Assembly: GCF_014349155.1 (NCBI RefSeq)
Contig: NZ_JACSIT010000142.1
Location: 8,663-72,662, forward strand
Source: Neolewinella lacunae
Lineage (GTDB): Bacteria > Bacteroidota > Bacteroidia > Chitinophagales > Saprospiraceae
Length of the DNA stretch: 64,000 nt
Reading direction: 5' to 3'
In this document: positions 1 through 7,775 of the stretch, piece by piece
Numbering within the stretch: the first letter of the stretch is position 1
Layout of the letters: each line of letters starts with the position of its first letter
The notes under the pieces: generated by a model
The model's database searches: none
Told to the model about the DNA's origin: nothing
What the model saw: only the letters and a program-made list of their open reading frames with translations
Made by a program: the position numbers and the translations under genes

Positions 1-1005
1 GGCAACAACCTCATTGAAGCCGCAGAAGTGTTGCAAGAAAACCACTACTACCCCTTTGGCATGGAGATGCAAGGGGGCTGGCTGGCGGAGCCGGGCGTGG
101 AGCAGCGGTATGGGTATAATGGGAAGGAGTTGAATGAGGAAGTGGGGTGGCATGATTATGGGGCGCGGTGGTATGATGCGGCGGTGGGAAGATGGGCAAA
201 CATAGACCCGCTATCGGAAATGATGTATAGCTGGAGTCCGTACAATTACGTATACAATAATCCCATTTCTTATATTGACCCGCTTGGTCTTTCACCGTAT
301 AAATATAACTGGGAAACTCAGCAGTATGAAAACTCAAAAGGTAAAAAAGTCAACTGGGAAACGGTATACGGTTCTACTCGACAAACTTCGACCTTGGATG
401 TATTCATTTACAATGATCAAAATGCGAATACTAGACTAACTACTAAAAATTTAGTTAGCTTTGTCAATGAGGTTAGCTCCATTATGAATAAGAATGGAAT
501 AAGTGAAAATGTGAACTACACTTTGTTAAAAGACCTTACTTATGTTAGCTCTTTTGCTAGTCATAGAGATAAAGTTCTATTCTTAGCGCTCACTAATCGG
601 ATGTTCGGTACAAAAGAAGGGGCTACTAAACTTACGCCTACAGGTAACATTGGATTTTATAGTATATTAGAAACGGGAAGAGAGATTTTTCATACCGGAG
701 TTGATGTAGATAAATTTAGAGTGGGACAAGGTGGCGCTACTGATCCAAATTTCAGAGGCTGGTGGGGTTCAGAAATTAAGAATCTTGCATACGCTGGAGC
801 ACATGAGTTATTTCATCAGTTGGATATTCATTCACGAATGGCCATACCTGGAAATATGAGTAGCTATCCTTTTAATGATGGGGGGCACTATAATGGCAAT
901 ATAAACATTTTGAACAGTGGAGGAGCACCTGGAACAGACGACTCACGCCTAATGCTTCCAGAAGGGGTCAGACGTCGCATTCTTGAATACCTAAATTACA
1001 GATAA
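1..1005 (+). CDS. Rhs-family protein, 3' part, with putative metallopeptidase toxin tip (5'-truncated by window edge)
   Basis: The reading frame is already open at base 1, so the gene starts outside the window. The first ~97 codons are a typical Bacteroidota Rhs-associated core: YYPFGMEM, RYGYNGKE, YDYGAR-like (HDYGARWYD), and the terminal DPLGL that precedes variable tips. The remaining ~235 residues are unrelated to the core and clearly AT-richer than the window, as expected for an exchangeable toxin tip. The tip carries AHELFHQLD around codons 267-275, an HExxH zinc-peptidase signature. Family knowledge: Rhs shells encapsulate and release C-terminal toxins used in competition. Inference: this tip is a zinc-dependent protease toxin, and the next gene, which overlaps by 1 base, is its immunity protein. 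The toxin family was not recognised. Confidence 0.8.
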   Translation, partial: GNNLIEAAEVLQENHYYPFGMEMQGGWLAEPGVEQRYGYNGKELNEEVGWHDYGARWYDAAVGRWANIDPLSEMMYSWSPYNYVYNNPISYIDPLGLSPYKYNWETQQYENSKGKKVNWETVYGSTRQTSTLDVFIYNDQNANTRLTTKNLVSFVNEVSSIMNKNGISENVNYTLLKDLTYVSSFASHRDKVLFLALTNRMFGTKEGATKLTPTGNIGFYSILETGREIFHTGVDVDKFRVGQGGATDPNFRGWWGSEIKNLAYAGAHELFHQLDIHSRMAIPGNMSSYPFNDGGHYNGNINILNSGGAPGTDDSRLMLPEGVRRRILEYLNYR

Positions 1006-1592
1006 TGAAAGATTTTATATGGATCTTAGTCTCTACTACCTGTCTTATCTTATGTTCATCTTGCGGCGATACGCACTCAGACCATCAAGAGACAAACGAT
1101 AGTAGTACAATTAAAATGACTGTTGAAAAACGGCATGGAGAGTTGTTTGCTAATATCACAAATAACTCCCAAGATGGGTACATCACAACATTGACGAAAG
1201 ATGGCGAACTCGATTACAATGGGATTTACGCATACGATAGTTTGTTCTGCGCGACGGGAGAGATAAGACTTTCGTCCATAACTGACGTTTTTAACCTTAA
1301 GCTAGACACTATATTAAGCGGCGAAGTAAAGGAATACAAGCTGTCACTCTTCACGCCATTCATTGCTGAGGTGCTTGACTCAACATCAATTTACACATTT
1401 AAATTCTGGAGAAGTGGCTTTCCTAATTCAATAGTCAACAAGTTTATTGTCTCTGCTAGAGGCACAGACGGAAAACACAAGTTTGCGCATATAGCTACTA
1501 AAACTAAGCGCCCAAATGAGGGGCAATATCCACCCGTTGCAACAGATCTCTCCGTGTGTCGTGTATTGGTGCCTGTTGAAAGTCCAAACTAA
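1005..1592 (+). CDS. Small lipoprotein, candidate immunity protein to the Rhs tip
   Basis: This 195-residue protein starts with a hydrophobic segment ending in LILCSSCGDTH, a good lipobox with the Cys at about residue 20, so it should be lipid-anchored in the envelope. The start codon overlaps the stop codon of the Rhs gene (TAATG), which implies translational coupling. The body is AT-rich like the toxin tip, suggesting that both were acquired together. No domain is recognised; it has a beta-rich, polar look. The position immediately after a polymorphic toxin tip is the classic place for an immunity gene, and a periplasmic or outer-membrane lipoprotein would suit a toxin acting in the envelope. 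This role is inferred from context only. Confidence 0.65.
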   Translation: MKDFIWILVSTTCLILCSSCGDTHSDHQETNDSSTIKMTVEKRHGELFANITNNSQDGYITTLTKDGELDYNGIYAYDSLFCATGEIRLSSITDVFNLKLDTILSGEVKEYKLSLFTPFIAEVLDSTSIYTFKFWRSGFPNSIVNKFIVSARGTDGKHKFAHIATKTKRPNEGQYPPVATDLSVCRVLVPVESPN

Positions 1593-1676
1593 ATTTGTTG
1601 TATTGATCCGCCCTAAGATCGGCGCGAACGCAGTGGGTAATGTGGATAAAGTTTGCACGTTCGAGTTATTACAATT

Positions 1677-1770
1677 CACGCCTCCCCAAAATCCTCCAAT
1701 CTTAAAACCCAACAAATCCTAATTCAGACAAAAAACCAGCGGCAATCCACCCGCCCATTTTGTCTGAATT
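1677..1770. repeat. Inverted/direct repeat with CTAATTCAGACAAAA motif
   Basis: A perfect 13-base inverted repeat pairs 1721-1733 (AATTCAGACAAAA) with 1758-1770 across a 24-base loop. The preceding AATCCTCCAATCTTAAAA tract has a partial mirror after the right arm. The left arm (1677-1733, 57 bases) recurs almost identically at 2193-2249, directly after the displaced Rhs fragment. From memory, similar TTGTCTGAATTxGGATTT repeats are common in Bacteroidota gaps, but I cannot verify this here. Confidence 0.75.
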
Positions 1771-1816
1771 GGGATTTTGTAGATTTGAGGATGGGGAAGA
1801 TGGATAGCGTTTTTAG

Positions 1817-2190
1817 GCATCTACGCATCATTCCTCCGACCCCAGCAACATTGAATCAGCCAACAAAATCACCTCCACCCCCAATATCCCCCCTACCCCC
1901 ACCGTTTCCCAAGCAAAAACCCAAATCGTGCTCGAAGCCAACTTCCAGGTACAACCCGGGGCCACCTTCACGGCCGACATCGTCCCCTGCGCGGGCGGTG
2001 CCGCCTGGCAGTACGAATATTTCCTGCAAGACCACTTGGGCAACAACCGCGTCCTCTTTGCCGACGAGAACGGCAACAACCTCATTGAAGCCACAGAAGT
2101 GTTGCAAGAAAACCATTACTACCCCTTTGGCATGGAGATGCGCGGGGGCTGGCTGGCGGAGCCGGGCGTGGAGCAGCGGTATGGGTATAA
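1817..2190 (+). pseudogene. Displaced Rhs core fragment (orphan, truncated)
   Basis: An open frame runs from 1817 with no good start. It encodes VLEANFQVQPGATFTADIVP followed by the Rhs-core segment YFLQDHLGNNRVLFADENGN and HYYPFGMEM. Bases 2072-2190 repeat bases 1-119 with only a handful of mismatches. The homology stops abruptly inside RYGY, exactly where the 2193-2249 copy of the AATTCAGACAAAA repeat begins, so the frame then reads into repeat sequence and ends at 2221. It looks like a remnant of an earlier Rhs 3' end left after tip replacement, or an orphan core usable for recombination. It is unlikely to be functional protein. Confidence 0.7.
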
Positions 2191-2192
2191 GC

Positions 2193-2249
2193 CACGCCTC
2201 CCCCAAATCCTCCAATCTTAAAATCCAAGAAATCCTAATTCAGACAAAA
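2193..2249 (+). repeat. Second copy of AATTCAGACAAAA repeat
   Basis: This 57-base stretch is a near-identical direct copy of 1677-1733 with about four differences. It forms the breakpoint of the Rhs fragment at 2190 and ends five bases before the stop codon of the convergent gene at 2254. Confidence 0.75.
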
Positions 2250-2253
2250 TACC

Positions 2254-3534
2254 CTACGTCTTCCGCTTCTTCTTCTTAGCCGCCGGAAAAAGAATATTAT
2301 TGAGGATCAGGCGGTAACCCGGACTGTTCGGATGCAAACTAAGGTCGGTTTCGGGGTCATTCACCAGGTGGCGGTAATCCGCGGGGTCGTGGCCAGCGTA
2401 AAAACTGAAAAAGCCTTCTCCAAAGTTGCCGTGGAGGTAACGGGCCTCGTCGGCCGGTTTGTTTTCGCCCAGGATGAGGACGCTTGATTTAATCGTCGAT
2501 TTCCGGAAAGCCGTCGTTTGCCCCATAAAACCCTTCACCGTTTTGTTGTGGTTCTGGGTCAGCATGGTAGGGACGGGATCCCACTTCGCACTGTACTCAA
2601 AAAGGGTAAAGTAATCCTGGTCCTGCGAAACATTGCGGGGGTTGTGGTCAATGTCGCTGAATTCGTATTCCAGGGGGTTGCGCTGCAGTTTAAAATTCTC
2701 AAAGGCAAAGGTGCGGCTGAAGTCGAGCTTTTCCTGGGCGTTGGGGTCAATCGCATCGCCATCGTAGTAGGGTGCGCAAATGTCTACCCCGTCTGCCGCC
2801 AGGGCAATGTCGTAACTGTCCGTCGCCGAACACATCGCAAACATGAAGCCGCCGCCACCCACGAATTCCCGGACTTTTTTCACCACCGCCAACTTCAGCT
2901 GGCTCACCTTTTCAAAGCCGTTGCGGGCGGCCGTTTCCTCCAGGTAGTCGACCTGCCGGCGGTACCAGTCGGCCGTATGAAAGCTGCGGTAAAAGCGCCC
3001 GTGTTGCCCGGTAAAATCCTCGTGGTGGAGGTGCAGCCAGTCGAATTCCGCCAGGCGGTCCTTCAGCACTTCGTCGTCGTAAACGGTCTCGTAGGGAATT
3101 TCCGCGTAGGTCAGCACCAGGGTTACGGCATCGTCCCAGGGCTGGACTTTCGAGCCCTCCCGAAAATTAAATTCGGGGGTATAAACGGCAATTTTTGGGG
3201 CCTTTTCGAGCTTCATCGCATCCATATTGCGCTCTGGATCGGCAATTTCGGCCAAAATGGCGTTGAATTGCGCGTCGGGGATCACCTCGTATTTCACGCC
3301 CCGCGTCAGGCATTCCCGCTCAAAAGCGCGGCTGTGGGTAAACGCAAAACTGCCGCCGCGGTAGTTGAGCAGCCACCAGGCGTCGATCTCGTTGCTAAGC
3401 ACCCAGTACGCAATGCCGTAGGCCTTCAGGTGGTCACTCTGTTTGTCATCCATCGGGATGAGAATCGTCGAAGCGCGGGCCACCGTAGTGGCGCAAAGCA
3501 GCAGAAAAAGGATCGAAAGTTTACGCAATACCAT
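2254..3534 (-). CDS. Conserved secreted protein, Bacteroidota family (database name 'asparagine synthetase B' doubtful)
   Basis: The 426-residue product begins with a signal peptide (LFLLLCATTVARAS) followed by ILIPMDDKQSDHLKAYGIAY and LLNYRGGSF. These motifs belong to a family widespread in Bacteroidota. To my recollection such sequences are often labelled asparagine synthetase B, but I see neither the N-terminal Cys nucleophile nor the ATP-pyrophosphatase loop of that enzyme, so the name is probably wrong. The middle contains EFVGGGGFMFAMCSATDSYD, which resembles the strand-nucleophile elbow of class I glutamine amidotransferase-like (ThuA/DJ-1-type) folds; this is a suggestion only. The C-terminus is lysine-rich (AAKKKKRKT). 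It acts outside the cytoplasm; substrate unknown. Confidence 0.7.
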   Translation of the reverse strand: MVLRKLSILFLLLCATTVARASTILIPMDDKQSDHLKAYGIAYWVLSNEIDAWWLLNYRGGSFAFTHSRAFERECLTRGVKYEVIPDAQFNAILAEIADPERNMDAMKLEKAPKIAVYTPEFNFREGSKVQPWDDAVTLVLTYAEIPYETVYDDEVLKDRLAEFDWLHLHHEDFTGQHGRFYRSFHTADWYRRQVDYLEETAARNGFEKVSQLKLAVVKKVREFVGGGGFMFAMCSATDSYDIALAADGVDICAPYYDGDAIDPNAQEKLDFSRTFAFENFKLQRNPLEYEFSDIDHNPRNVSQDQDYFTLFEYSAKWDPVPTMLTQNHNKTVKGFMGQTTAFRKSTIKSSVLILGENKPADEARYLHGNFGEGFFSFYAGHDPADYRHLVNDPETDLSLHPNSPGYRLILNNILFPAAKKKKRKT

Positions 3535-3619
3535 GTCGTCAGGGGGGCTTAGCTTGAATTGAAGTCAGTGGGTGTATAACGCCAAAAGCGGGCAAATAGG
3601 TGTGCGCAGTGGGCAACTC

Positions 3620-3749
3620 GGGCGCGGCCGCAGGTGCCGTGGAAGTCGAAAGGCCATGCAAGTCACCGGCCAGCTCCTCTTCGTCCCCTTGCTCCTCGTC
3701 CCAACTCCACCCTTCGGGGGGCCGGGGGGGAGCACCTGCGTCCGCGCCT
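3620..3749. repeat. Inverted pair of the GC-rich NotI-type element
   Basis: A plus-strand copy of GGGCGCGGCCGCAGGTGC lies at 3620-3637 and a diverged minus-strand copy (GCACCTGCGTCCGCGCCT) at 3732-3749, enclosing about 94 bases. The right copy carries the longer left flank of the family, a CCACCCTTCGGGGGG hairpin followed by a G7 run. The pair looks like a small element with inverted ends, or two independent insertions in one gap between divergent genes. Confidence 0.8.
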
Positions 3750-3756
3750 AAAACAA

Positions 3757-3788
3757 TTTGTATTGCTCCGGAAAAATACCTACATTTG
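3757..3788 (+). promoter_or_regulatory. Bacteroidota sigma-A type promoter
   Basis: TTTG at 3757-3760 is separated by 20 bases from TACATTTG at 3781-3788, a perfect match to the Bacteroidota -7 consensus TAnnTTTG. Transcription would start near 3795, 21 bases before the ATG at 3816. The -33 box lies only 7 bases from the repeat at 3732-3749. Confidence 0.75.
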
Positions 3789-3815
3789 TCAGCATAATCG
3801 CTACGCCCGCTACGC

Positions 3816-4508
3816 ATGAAGAAGCAAAAGGTAAACCGGAAGTACAATTTTCCCGACGCCGACCTCTACCAGATGTGCACCGACGCCATCCGGCTGGCCC
3901 AGCGCGACCTGGAACACTTTAAGGATTACGACTACGACGCGCACCGCCTCAAAGGCTTCCTGACCCGCTGCCAGAAGTTCATTGACGTGCCCGACGACGA
4001 CGAGCTGCTCGGCGACCAAATGGTGGTGACCGACAAAAAATACGAGGCCGCCGAAAAAGTCCGCCACGCCATCCGCTCCGTCATGACCCGCGTCCGCCTC
4101 CAATTCAGCAACCGCACCGGCCGCTACCGCAAATTCGGCACCGCCAAAATTGGGGATATGACCGACGCCCAACTCCTCTTCTGCGGCCGCCGCGTCATCC
4201 GCGTAGCCCGCGCCCAGTGGGATTTCCTGGCCGAAACCGGTCTCAACGAAGGCCACCTCGAAAAACTCTCCAAAGCCTGCCACGCCTTCGAACTGGCCAT
4301 GAACATCCAACAAGATAAAGTCGCCGACCGCGACATCGCCGTCGAAAACCGCATCGACATCGGCAACCTCCTCTACGAAGAACTCATCAAAGTCTGCGAC
4401 ATCGGCAAAGACATCTGGGCCGAAACCGACCGCACCCGCTACGACGCCTACTGCATCTACGACTCCAACAACGAACAGAAAATCATTGCCAAGCGGGGGA
4501 AGGAGTGA
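3816..4508 (+). CDS. Conserved hypothetical helical protein
   Basis: The 230-residue soluble protein has no signal peptide or membrane segment. It is rich in charged and aromatic residues and is predicted to be mostly helical, with repeated stretches such as YQMCTDAIRLAQRDLEHF and YEAAEKVRHAIRSVMTR. I recognise no catalytic motif. It has its own promoter (3757-3788) and ends four bases inside a heptamer repeat tract. The ATG at 3816 is preceded by a short 5' leader. I believe similar proteins occur in other Bacteroidota, but the function is unknown. Confidence 0.7.
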   Translation: MKKQKVNRKYNFPDADLYQMCTDAIRLAQRDLEHFKDYDYDAHRLKGFLTRCQKFIDVPDDDELLGDQMVVTDKKYEAAEKVRHAIRSVMTRVRLQFSNRTGRYRKFGTAKIGDMTDAQLLFCGRRVIRVARAQWDFLAETGLNEGHLEKLSKACHAFELAMNIQQDKVADRDIAVENRIDIGNLLYEELIKVCDIGKDIWAETDRTRYDAYCIYDSNNEQKIIAKRGKE

Positions 4509-5130
4509 ATGAATGCGTGAATGATTGAATGCGTGACCGCCGTAGGCAGCAGCGTAGTTAATGCGCTGCCGCACGGGACAGCTGCCGCACGGGACAGCTG
4601 CCGCACGGGAGAGACTGCATACCCCTGCTGAGGTCCAGACGTTCTACGTCGCAGCAATGCCCTTATCTTAGTCCATCTTCGTGTCCTTAGTGGTTCAAAA
4701 AAGGAAGAGAAGCGCCCAAAAACCTCCGTGAGGTCCAGACATTCTACGTCGCAGCTGCCCCAGCCCGGTTCCGGACGTCCCGTCCGGCAAAGCTTTTTTA
4801 GCCCATGGAGTTGCCTGGAGTTGGAGCATGGAGTGGCATGGAGTTTTTTCAGGTCAAGACGTTCTACGTCGCAGCAAAAACACTCATGCGCCCCTCAACG
4901 TGAAACGTCTCGACCTCACGTCGCAGCAATGCCCTTATCTTAGTCCATCTTCGTGTCCTTAGTGGTTCAAAAAAGGAAGCGAAGCGCCCAAAAACGCCCT
5001 TCCCTCGACGTGAAACGTCTCGACCTCACTCCCCGTTAAATCTCTCGACCTCGGTCAAAACATCTCCCCTCTTGCGAAGCAAATGTTAAATTCTACATGT
5101 TGACCGCCGTAGGCAGCAGCGCAGCTAATT
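4505..5130. repeat. Intergenic repeat cluster (heptamers, GCTGCCGCACGGGA, 78-base direct repeat)
   Basis: No gene is seen in this gap. It holds GAATGCGTGAATG-type heptamers (4505-4532), a GACCGCCGTAGGCAGCAGCG block (4531-4550) and three GCTGCCGCACGGGA units (4564-4613). A 78-base direct repeat lies at 4646-4723 and 4918-4995 with one mismatch, containing CTTAGTGGTTCAAAAAAGGA. There are three copies of AGACGTTCTACGTCGCAG or its ATTC variant (4637, 4737, 4857) and two copies of GTGAAACGTCTCGACCTCAC (4900, 5011). Another GACCGCCGTAGGCAGCAGCG block lies at 5102-5121, 14 bases before the next gene. Confidence 0.85.
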
Positions 5131-5134
5131 GTAA

Positions 5135-6559
5135 ATGTTAAATTTAATTGCCCTCGTCATCCTAACCACCCTCCTCACCGAGCTCGCCGCCCGCCGCAAC
5201 TACCTGCCCTACTGGGTAAGCCGCAAGGTGCTGCACGTCGTTGCCGTGGGGGCGTGTGCGCTGGCGACGCTGTCCATGGCCCGGCCTGTGCTGATCGGCA
5301 TCGTGGCGGGGGCGGAGTTGGTCTTGCTCGGGCTTATCCTGTCCAACCAACTCATGCGGGAAGAATCGGGCCGCCGCGCCTGGGGGATCGTATGGTTTCC
5401 TCTGGCCTTTTTGCTGCTGCTCCTGGCGGTACCGGACCCGGAAATGGTGTGCTTCGCCATGCTCGTACTGGCCCTCTGTGATCCGGCGGCGACGGTGGCG
5501 GGCAAGTTGCTGGCCCGGCGGACGTATGCCCTGACCGGCGACCCCAAATCCTTACCCGGCAACCTGGCCTTTTTGCTCGTCTTCCTGGCGTTGGCGGCTT
5601 TTTTCCCCGGCGCGTGGGAGGGGATTTCCTGGCCAGCCCTCCTCGGGATAGGCCTGGTACTGGCCACGGGCGAAGCCCTCGGCTCGCGGGGGCTCGATAA
5701 CCTGATCGTCCCGCTCTTCGTCGCTTTTCTGCTCACCACTTTGGGCGCTGCCCCGGAGTTGGAGCGGACTTTCCTCCTGCTCCTAGCCCTAGCTGTTCCT
5801 TTCTGTTATGTACTGGTTGCCCGGCGGAGCCTGACCCCGGGGGGTGCGCTGACGGCGGCCTTACTGGGCCTGGTGGTGGCGCTGTCTCTGGGCACCGTCT
5901 GGTTATTGCCGCTGTTCGTTTTCCTGGGCAGCAGCAGCTTGCTCGGCCGTTTGTTCCCCAGCCAAAGTGCCGCTGGCGACGCCAAGCAAAAAAGGCCGCG
6001 CGACGCCACCCAGGTAATGGCCAACGGCGGCGTCTACGGCGGACTGGCCCTGCTGGCTGGCTGGAATCCCCCCTGGCTGGGCGGGGCTGCAGACGTCCTC
6101 CCCTACTGCCTGCTGGTGGCCATGGCTATTGCTACGGCCGACACCTGGTCGTCCGAGCTGGGGCAGTATTTTCGGCGGCCTACCTACGACTTGCTCCGCC
6201 GCCAGCGGGTGCCTCCGGGGCTGAGCGGAGGCGTCAGTTGGGCGGGCAGCGCCGCTGGCTTGGCGGGAGCCCTCTTTCTGAGCGGCAGCTGCGGCTGGCT
6301 TCACCCCGGCATCACCCCCGCAGGCTACGCCGGCATCGCCCTGGCCGGTTTCCTGGGAATGCTGCTCGATAGCGCCCTCGGCAGCCGCTGGCAAGCGAAG
6401 TACGTCCACCCCGGCCCCACCGCCGTATCCGATACCCCCGGGCCCAGCCCCCAGCTCCTCTCCGGCTTCCCCTGGATGACGAATGACCTGGTCAATTTTT
6501 TAGCGATTCTGCTGGGGGTTTGCCTCTTCGCTGCTGCGTTGCTGTTGTTGGGGAGCTAG
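5135..6559 (+). CDS. Fused phytol kinase-like / DUF92 (phytyl-phosphate kinase-like) membrane protein
   Basis: The 474-residue protein is almost entirely membrane helices. The N-terminal ~210 residues resemble the dolichol/phytol kinase (SEC59/VTE5) family: YWVSRKVLHVVAVGA holds the RK-x-x-H motif, followed by DPAATVAGKL and later LDNLIVPLFVAF. From ~residue 225 a DUF92 (TMEM19/VTE6) domain begins with LTPGGALTAALLG and shows ANGGVYGGLALLAG, TADTWSSELGQ and GLSGGVSWAGS. Family knowledge: VTE5 phosphorylates phytol and VTE6 phosphorylates phytyl phosphate to the diphosphate. A fusion would make an isoprenyl alcohol salvage kinase giving the diphosphate directly. Its real substrate in this organism (phytol, farnesol, geranylgeraniol) is unknown. 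The gene follows a repeat cluster and no promoter is clear. Confidence 0.8.
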   Translation: MLNLIALVILTTLLTELAARRNYLPYWVSRKVLHVVAVGACALATLSMARPVLIGIVAGAELVLLGLILSNQLMREESGRRAWGIVWFPLAFLLLLLAVPDPEMVCFAMLVLALCDPAATVAGKLLARRTYALTGDPKSLPGNLAFLLVFLALAAFFPGAWEGISWPALLGIGLVLATGEALGSRGLDNLIVPLFVAFLLTTLGAAPELERTFLLLLALAVPFCYVLVARRSLTPGGALTAALLGLVVALSLGTVWLLPLFVFLGSSSLLGRLFPSQSAAGDAKQKRPRDATQVMANGGVYGGLALLAGWNPPWLGGAADVLPYCLLVAMAIATADTWSSELGQYFRRPTYDLLRRQRVPPGLSGGVSWAGSAAGLAGALFLSGSCGWLHPGITPAGYAGIALAGFLGMLLDSALGSRWQAKYVHPGPTAVSDTPGPSPQLLSGFPWMTNDLVNFLAILLGVCLFAAALLLLGS

Positions 6560-6570
6560 CCTCTACTAAT

Positions 6571-6962
6571 GCGTGAATGCGTGAATGAGGGAATGGGCTG
6601 CCGCAAGCGACTTGGACGATAATTCAATTATTCAGTTATTAGCTTCGCTGCTGCCTGCCGAGGTCGCGCCTTTACTCCTTTTCATCTTTACACCCTTACT
6701 CCTGCCTGTTCGCTGCCGGGGGTGTTCGGGCCCTCAGCCGGAGGATGTTCGGGTGGGGACACCCTCAACCGGGAAATCCGAGCCGAGGGTGTTTTGCCGA
6801 AAAATCCAAGCCGGGCGTGTTCGGGTGGGGACACCCTCAGCCGGACCTTTACGGGCCGGAGACACCCTCCTCAGCCAAGGGGCTATTACGTGCGGCAGCC
6901 TATCCCGTGCGGCAGCCCATTCACGCATTCACGCATTCACTCATTCGCTCATTCGCTCACTC
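6571..6962. repeat. Composite inverted-repeat element containing GTTCGGGTGGGGACACCCTC repeats
   Basis: The gap before the sulfurtransferase gene is bounded by inverted arms. GCGTGAATGCGTGAATG at 6571-6587 pairs perfectly with 6918-6934, and GGGCTGCCGC at 6596-6605 pairs with 6909-6918. The interior carries two direct copies of GTTCGGGTGGGGACACCCTC (6747-6766 and 6819-6838), each followed by a CCGG-containing tail. The same block order, inverted arms of heptamers plus GCxGCCGCACGGG units, recurs at 11343-11815. The open frame through this region (from 6585) is an artefact of the repeats. Confidence 0.85.
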
Positions 6963-7775
6963 ATGCCCCTAATCTCCGCCCCCGACCTCTCCGCCCTCCT
7001 CGGCCAGGCCGATTTGCTGTTGCTGGACTGCCGGCACGACCTCTACCACCCCGCCGCCGGTCGGCAGGCGCACGCGGAGGCCCACCTGCCGGGTGCCCAC
7101 TTTCTCCACGCCGATGAAGACCTCTCCGGCCCCATCATCCCCGGGGAAACGGGGCGCCACCCCCTGCCTGACCCCGCCGTATTCCGGGCCTTAATGGGCA
7201 GCCTCGGCCTGCGCCCCGAACACACTGTGGTGGCCTACGACGATAAAGGCGGAGGCATCGCCGCCCGCGCCTGGTGGCTGCTGCGCGCGCTGGGCCACGA
7301 AAAAGTAATGGTCCTCGACGGCGGCTACCCCGCCTGGGTAGCGGCGGGCTTGCCCACCGATGCCAATCCCGTCAACCGGCCCGGAGGAGCGCCCCCGTCT
7401 CACCTCGCTCCCCATTACCAACTAAGCACCTGCGACCGCGCCCAAGTAGCCACCCTGCCCGCCGATTTTCTCTTAATCGACTCCCGCACCGCCCCCCGCT
7501 ACCGCGGCGAAGAGGAAGACGTGGACCCCATCGCGGGCCATATCCCCGGTGCCATCAACCTGCCCTGGCCCGAAAACCTGCAGGACGGCCGCTTTAAGTC
7601 GCGCGAGGCACTAAAAATCCGCTTCGCCGACCTGCGCGACGAAGCGGACCATAATGTTTTTTACTGCGGCTCCGGCGTCACCGCCTGCCACAATATCCTG
7701 GCGTACTACTACGCTTTTGGCGAAATGCCCGCCCTTTACCCCGGTAGCTGGAGCGAGTGGATTACGCCTGCCTAA
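6963..7775 (+). CDS. Thiosulfate/3-mercaptopyruvate sulfurtransferase (two rhodanese domains)
   Basis: From the ATG at 6963 the product is 270 residues, the normal length for this family. The open frame extends upstream only through repeat sequence. The N-terminal inactive rhodanese domain holds LLLDCRHDLYHP and PGAHFLH. The C-terminal domain holds LLIDSRTAPRY, IPGAINLPW and the active loop YCGSGVTACHN, with the catalytic Cys near residue 238. The CGSGVTA form is typical of mercaptopyruvate-type enzymes. It transfers sulfane sulfur from thiosulfate or 3-mercaptopyruvate to an acceptor such as cyanide or a thiol, in the cytoplasm. It ends tail-to-tail with the next gene, the two overlapping by 4 bases. 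Confidence 0.9.
   Translation: MPLISAPDLSALLGQADLLLLDCRHDLYHPAAGRQAHAEAHLPGAHFLHADEDLSGPIIPGETGRHPLPDPAVFRALMGSLGLRPEHTVVAYDDKGGGIAARAWWLLRALGHEKVMVLDGGYPAWVAAGLPTDANPVNRPGGAPPSHLAPHYQLSTCDRAQVATLPADFLLIDSRTAPRYRGEEEDVDPIAGHIPGAINLPWPENLQDGRFKSREALKIRFADLRDEADHNVFYCGSGVTACHNILAYYYAFGEMPALYPGSWSEWITPA

Noticed and set aside
2254-3534. Genuine asparagine synthetase B
   Set aside because: A signal peptide is present, and neither the N-terminal Cys nor an ATP-pyrophosphatase motif is seen.
6585-6962. N-terminal extension of the sulfurtransferase frame
   Set aside because: It is translated repeat sequence; the family N-terminus begins at the ATG at 6963.
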